From contig OZ029916.1 in NCBI GenBank assembly GCA_964023275.1, forward strand, positions 19,106,686 through 19,170,685: DNA of 64,000 nucleotides, read 5' to 3'. Source of the stretch: Norana najaformis (taxonomy: Eukaryota > Annelida > Clitellata > Crassiclitellata > Hormogastridae). A model generated the notes under the pieces. That model was not told where the DNA came from. It did not search any database and was given only the letters and a program-made list of their open reading frames with translations. Below, in pieces: positions 61,201-64,000 of the stretch; positions within the stretch are counted from its first letter, which is position 1; each line of letters opens with the position of its first letter. The position numbers were made by a program, and so were the translations under genes.

Positions 61201-63881
61201 TAGAAGCTAATGACGTAGACTCCGAGCTTCACCATGGTTGCCTTATCTGCAGGCGAATAAAATTTGTACATTCATTGATTTCATTCAGTAATACTATCAA
61301 AAACACCACTAAGTTTGTTATTAACAAGGCAAAAAGAATAGATCAACTCAAGCATTAGGTTAAAGTTTTGATAAAGCCCCGTAATTATAACTGACCGGGT
61401 TTAAACAATAAGGCTTAAAACGAATTCAAGCCTCAAGCGTTTGATAAGGTGAAACTAGGGACTGGTTATTCGACATCTAAGTCCAGCGGTTTACCAAAAT
61501 ATCCGCCGCCAAGTGGACGAGAAACAAACTTCGGGTAAATCAACAAACAACGAAAGCTAACACAGTTGGCCGACCGACAGAGACCCGGACGGTCCCGAAC
61601 AAACCGTCGACTTCTTTAGAATGCGCAAGTTTGCATTAGCTATGCAGTAAGTCAGCGTTCCGAGATCAATTAGGCCGGTGCTGTGGTGTCTCCACAGAGT
61701 TGTACCTACGGACGTGTATAATTCATCAGTATTATAGCGAGAACGGTTATGCCATTGGCTGGTTTGTCCGACGAAGTCTCCTCTCCTAGATACGTGCAAT
61801 AACTCATCCGTTGCTGCAACGGTTGCTCGAGGATGGCGTGCTTCAGCGCCGATTGCATGTTCGCCTTCTTCAAAGTAATATCTGGTAAAAGCAGAGACTA
61901 TTGTCACAGGAGCTCGTCGAAATCAGTTTGTAAAACACATCACTTCGGTTCGGCCGGCCATATACTCTATGCAGGACCCCATTTACTGTCTGGCCTCATC
62001 TCATCTCATCTAATTTTAAAATGTCTTCGATAGCGCCGTTATCATAATGCCCAAGGCATCACTAGATGGCCGCTTCAAGTGAAATCATAATAAAAATCAT
62101 AATCCGTTGGAGAAGCCAGCTTGAATTCTGATAGATCAGAGAACATGTAGAAGAGTAAATATTCTGAAAAGCTACTTCTGTTCATCTGCCCCAGCAATAA
62201 AGTTTTGAAGCATTGGCGATTAAGATAAGAGTTACGCTGACTGGTTGTAATGAGTCATGTTTGTCTACAACAGTAAACTTGACCTATTTCAAGTTTTACG
62301 CATCATCAAGAACTCTCCTGAACAGACAAAGAGCCTTAACCCGGTTCAAACATGGCTCATCAAAAAATGTTTGCCGTGGCACTGGCTCCTATTCTAACAG
62401 AAATATCCAGCAAGTCTCTCGGTTCAGTAGTAGGGCTTAAGGTTTGAAAGAATGGGTCTAGGCTAATACTTGGTTGTTTTAGGTGTCAGTTCTAACGTAA
62501 TGCTAATAAAACACTGTTAATAAACTGTAAATTTTATTTTATTTGTTATTGGTTATTATTGGTTATTGGTAAATGAGAATAGGTCTCTATGTTTGTGAAT
62601 TTTGGGACAGAAAATATGAGGCCCTGCTGTAGAGAGGCGGATTATTACTGTTATTATTGATTATTGCTGTTATTATTGATTATTACAGTTATTATTGATT
62701 ATTGCTGTTTACTATTCTACATGTTCTCTGACCTATCAGAATTCAAGCTGGCGGATTGGTCAGCTAAAATAACACGCTGGCTTAATTGTGGAAACATAAT
62801 ATTAGCCTATCTTTCCAACGTCATTTGTAATTGGAATCTCAGTGTGTTGTGAGAAACTGGTTGTGGGGCAGAAGAAAAGCAATAGGTGGGCAAAATCTGT
62901 CCGGTTGTTGAATTAGTTCTTTCGAATTTGCTCTTCAGTATCGAAACCTTTCAGGTGTCATTTACCATTTATCATTTGCCTACTGCGTTTCCGAGGACAT
63001 TTCAGTCTTCATAGACATGCAGTGTTATTACCTCATTTTAGTTTTGAAATTGGCTAAAATCGCGATAAAAAGTGAATCCAGGCAAGAATTTGCCCGCATA
63101 AATGGATATGGGGTAGAATACAGAGAGCGTTTGCGAAAGCAATGTTCTGTGTTCTGCGGCCCGTGGAGACCTGATACTCCCGAGCTATTGCACGACGGCG
63201 AGGGCACATCGTGCTTTCTCGTGCATTAAACTCTCATTCTGGAACAATCTTCATCTAAAAATTCGAACTCTTCTGCCCTAAACGGTTCAAGAAGCATTCT
63301 CTTTTTATCTTAAGACGAACCTTTTTAGATCTATTAGATAGTCATGTTGTGAGGCTCTTAAAATGATACATACAAACACACACATATTGTCCTGACTGAT
63401 AGCAAGTTCGTTCATAAAAGATATTCAGGTATCGTGATCGTAATCGTAATCGTAAACTCGAGGTTTCTACAATGCCCAACAAAAGCTATGGCGCAGGAAC
63501 CAGCTTATTCACAAGCGCTCAGTCAAAACAAAACTTATAGACAGGAAGGGCCATAATCTGCTCCAGAGTCAGGCAGTCAGACGGCCACGGTGGATGATGT
63601 ATGGAATTGTAGAGGCAAGATAAATAAGTCAGGATACAATCTGTGGAATAGGAGTATTTTCAGTTTCGAGCGAAAGATGTCGACCAATCTGCGACTGTGA
63701 AGGAAGGCAGTCCTTCGCTAACTGCTTCTCAAGAGGGCCCTACATATGCCACAAAACACAACATTATATATTTCATTTTCTATAGGCTATTAATAAGAAA
63801 AAATGAAACCGAAATTTACCGCTCATTGGTGGCTCTGTTCTCACGTAATTCTTCATCAGCTGCTTGAATAATTCGGATGGC
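54788..63881 (-). CDS. Anion-type Cys-loop receptor (GluCl/GlyR-like), 5' end missing
   Basis: Seven exons on the minus strand join in correct phase: 63881-63820, 61246-61179, 60037-59808, 58746-58664, 58082-57951, 57049-56619 and 54949-54788, giving 388 residues from early in the ligand-binding domain to the stop. The signal peptide exon lies beyond the window. The protein is a pentameric ligand-gated channel subunit in the plasma membrane. The Cys-loop is C-x13-C with FPMD. A second Cys pair in loop C ([13 protein letters not shown]) is as in glycine, glutamate and histamine chloride channels, and Pro-Ala-Arg before M2 predicts anion selectivity. The M3-M4 loop is short and basic/Pro-rich. 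The ligand cannot be fixed: [16 protein letters not shown] is HisCl/GluCl-like. Oddities are the 6' Leu in M2 and Ile in M3 (see findings). Confidence 0.92.
55178..55252. repeat. (GAA)n(GAT)n microsatellite
   Basis: Pure GAA units change to GAT units midway. The tract lies in the last intron of the channel gene. Confidence 0.95.
55310..55724 (-). mobile_element. tRNA-derived SINE with nested insertion
   Basis: The minus-strand head (55724-55650) has an A box TAGTTCAGCGGTT (55702-55714) and a B box GGTTCAAAACC (55660-55670), so Pol III promotion is plausible. The distal body (CTGGCCACTCACCATCATAT, AACTAAGAAAAATGAAGT) matches the copy at 18.8 kb. The body is split by an insertion at 55401-55577. 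Confidence 0.75.
55401..55577 (-). mobile_element. 177-bp insertion inside the SINE
   Basis: It is absent from the 18.8-kb copy and flanked by CGACAGTG on both sides (55393-55400 and 55578-55585). On the minus strand it ends ATCAATAAAAAGAGTCAATC then TTCAAATCAAAT, like a retroelement tail. No terminal inverted repeat was seen. Confidence 0.65.
56250..56557 (+). mobile_element. LINE ORF2 C-terminal remnant with GAT tail
   Basis: Across frameshifts it reads KVVQRRLR then [25 protein letters not shown], and [20 protein letters not shown], the C-terminal pattern of an RTE/Jockey-like ORF2. It ends in a GAC/GAT microsatellite, and lies in an intron of the channel gene, opposite strand. Confidence 0.65.
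56619..57049 (-). CDS. Cys-loop receptor exon, M1-M3 and loop
   Basis: Two bases plus 143 codons. M1 [21 protein letters not shown]2 starting after PAR ([18 protein letters not shown]), M3 [20 protein letters not shown], then a loop with [15 protein letters not shown]. Donor CGG|GTAAGT; acceptor TACTTTACAG. Confidence 0.95.
57043..57115. repeat. Duplicated splice-acceptor region
   Basis: TATGCTCCTGTAAAGTA followed by a TAGACT-containing stretch occurs at 57043 and again at 57084, 41 bp apart. It covers the acceptor of the M1-M3 exon. Confidence 0.85.
57951..58082 (-). CDS. Cys-loop receptor exon, loop B to loop C
   Basis: 43 codons plus flanking split bases: [41 protein letters not shown](G). 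Acceptor CTTGTATGCAG, donor G|GTGAGT. The split codons complete Phe upstream (T|TT) and Gly downstream (G|GA). Confidence 0.93.
58664..58746 (-). CDS. Cys-loop receptor exon, Cys-loop (83 bp)
   Basis: Reads [18 protein letters not shown] then [10 protein letters not shown]. Exactly 83 bp, the size of the Cys-loop exon in vertebrate GABA-A/glycine receptor genes as I recall it. Acceptor GTTTGTCCAG, donor T|GTAAGT. Confidence 0.95.
59100..59760 (+). mobile_element. LINE-B, ORF2 C-terminal remnant and 3' end
   Basis: Decayed frames read [35 protein letters not shown] + WKLT, and [16 protein letters not shown], matching the C-terminal region of RTE/CR1-type ORF2 proteins. The LINE-B 3' end follows at 59630-59760 (TTTCACTTGAAGCGATC, AACGGCGCTATAGAAGACAT, TTAGATTAAATTA), so the two belong together. 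It sits in an intron of the channel gene. Confidence 0.72.
59808..60037 (-). CDS. Cys-loop receptor exon, loops D/A/E
   Basis: 76 codons plus two bases: [58 protein letters not shown]. The Arg of YLRQ (loop D) that contacts the ligand carboxylate in GlyR/GluCl is present. Donor AA|GTAAGT. Confidence 0.95.
60038..61178 (-). other. Intron of the channel gene
   Basis: Bounded by GTAATT and TTTGTATAG. It holds a hAT-like MITE at 60178-60709 and an inverted GGCGCTATATAA end near 60071. Confidence 0.6.
60178..60709. mobile_element. hAT-like MITE
   Basis: The right end inverted reads CAGTGATGGGCACTAACTAC, a hAT-type terminus, and both sides contain ACTACTTTTTAAAGTAGC-like inverted stretches. The left end (TGATGGCCAGCGTTACC) is degraded and the target duplication is unclear. 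Confidence 0.45.
61179..61246 (-). CDS. Cys-loop receptor exon (68 bp)
   Basis: Two bases plus 22 codons: [20 protein letters not shown] + TM, the beta-strand pair before loop D. 68 bp is also the size I recall for this exon in vertebrate receptor genes. Acceptor TTATTCGCCTGCAG, donor ATG|GTAATT. Confidence 0.93.
62010..62150 (-). mobile_element. LINE-B 3' end, inverted copy
   Basis: On the minus strand: TGATCTATCAGAATTCAAGC, CTTCTCCAACGGATTATGAT, ATTTCACTTGAAGCGGCC, GATGCCTTGGGCATTATGAT, AACGGCGCTATCGAAGACAT, tail ATGAGATGAGATGAG. Confidence 0.8.
62717..62756 (+). mobile_element. LINE-B fragment
   Basis: CTACATGTTCTCTGACCTAT then CAGAATTCAAGCTGGC matches the upstream part of the LINE-B 3' UTR, after which the match stops. 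Confidence 0.6.
63430..63620 (-). mobile_element. LINE-A 3' UTR, inverted copy
   Basis: Tail (CGTAAT)n, then GAGGTTTCTACAATGCCCAA, ACCAGCTTATTCACAAGC, AAAACAAAACTTATAG, CAGTCAGACGGCCACGG, in the order of the other inverted copies. Confidence 0.8.
63820..63881 (-). CDS. Cys-loop receptor exon, N-terminal helix region
   Basis: One base, 20 codons and one base: [20 protein letters not shown] then G|AT (Asp). It matches the 'LL..Y....RP' start of the ligand-binding domain. The usual YDxRxRP is altered to YVRTEPP. Acceptor AAATTTCAG, donor G|GTAAAT. Confidence 0.85.
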
Positions 63882-64000
63882 CTGAAATTTAATTTTATTT
63901 AATTTTTTAATTTTAAATTTAATAAAAGTAAGACAGACAGTCAGACAGGACAGAAAGGAAGAAAAAGAAAGACAAGCAGGCAAGAAAAAAGAGAAAAAGA

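Larger units (their letters stand above)
61250..63819 (-). other. Intron of the channel gene
   Basis: Contains an inverted LINE-B end (62010-62150), a plus LINE-B fragment (62717-62756), TTATTGATTA repeats (62640-62710) and an inverted LINE-A copy (63430-63620). A minus frame at 61557-61907 is open but not receptor-like. Confidence 0.55.

Noticed and set aside
61557..61907. 116-codon minus frame inside the channel gene
   Set aside because: Not receptor-like. The exons on either side (63820 and 61246) already join in phase (G|AT), so no coding exon is needed between them.

Overview
The window is invertebrate metazoan nuclear DNA. Coding sequence is split by GT-AG introns with AATAAA-type poly(A) signals, the gene families are animal neuronal and cytoskeletal ones, and the space between genes is filled with decayed retrotransposon ends and many microsatellites. 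I cannot fix the phylum from sequence alone. An allatostatin-A/galanin-type receptor and a GluCl/GlyR-like channel fit many protostomes, and a lophotrochozoan is a guess.

Layout. 1-2626 (minus): 5' part of a gene for an AKAP2/MISP-like scaffold protein, running off the left edge. 2.7-15.9 kb: intergenic DNA with microsatellites, LINE 3' ends and two short inverted repeats. 20553-21656 (minus): complete two-coding-exon neuronal calcium sensor (hippocalcin/neurocalcin type, 191 aa), in AT-rich surroundings that also hold a SINE, a hAT remnant, a possible TTAA-flanked element and an intact 157-codon LINE ORF fragment. 32541-33605 (minus): single-exon class A peptide GPCR of 354 aa. 35.9-39.5 kb: transposon debris. 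40135-47673 (plus): nine-exon gene that I reconstructed by splice phase, encoding a 510-aa Ser/Pro/Thr/Arg-rich protein of no family I recognise, with minisatellites in its introns and 3' UTR. 48.8-54.1 kb: several exon-like segments without a firm gene model. 54788-63881 and beyond (minus): an anion-type Cys-loop receptor gene, seven exons recovered in correct phase, 5' end outside the window.

The calcium sensor, peptide receptor and chloride channel are all neuronal types, but nothing here links them functionally. They are separate transcription units.

The main points for follow-up are the unrecognised nine-exon protein; pore and M3 substitutions in the channel (6' Thr to Leu, M3 Gly to Ile); loss of the Asp of the DRY motif in the GPCR; two LINE families whose 3' UTRs are scattered through the window; a tandem array of TGACGTCA sites in an intron; and strong over-representation of the palindrome TAGGCCTA.
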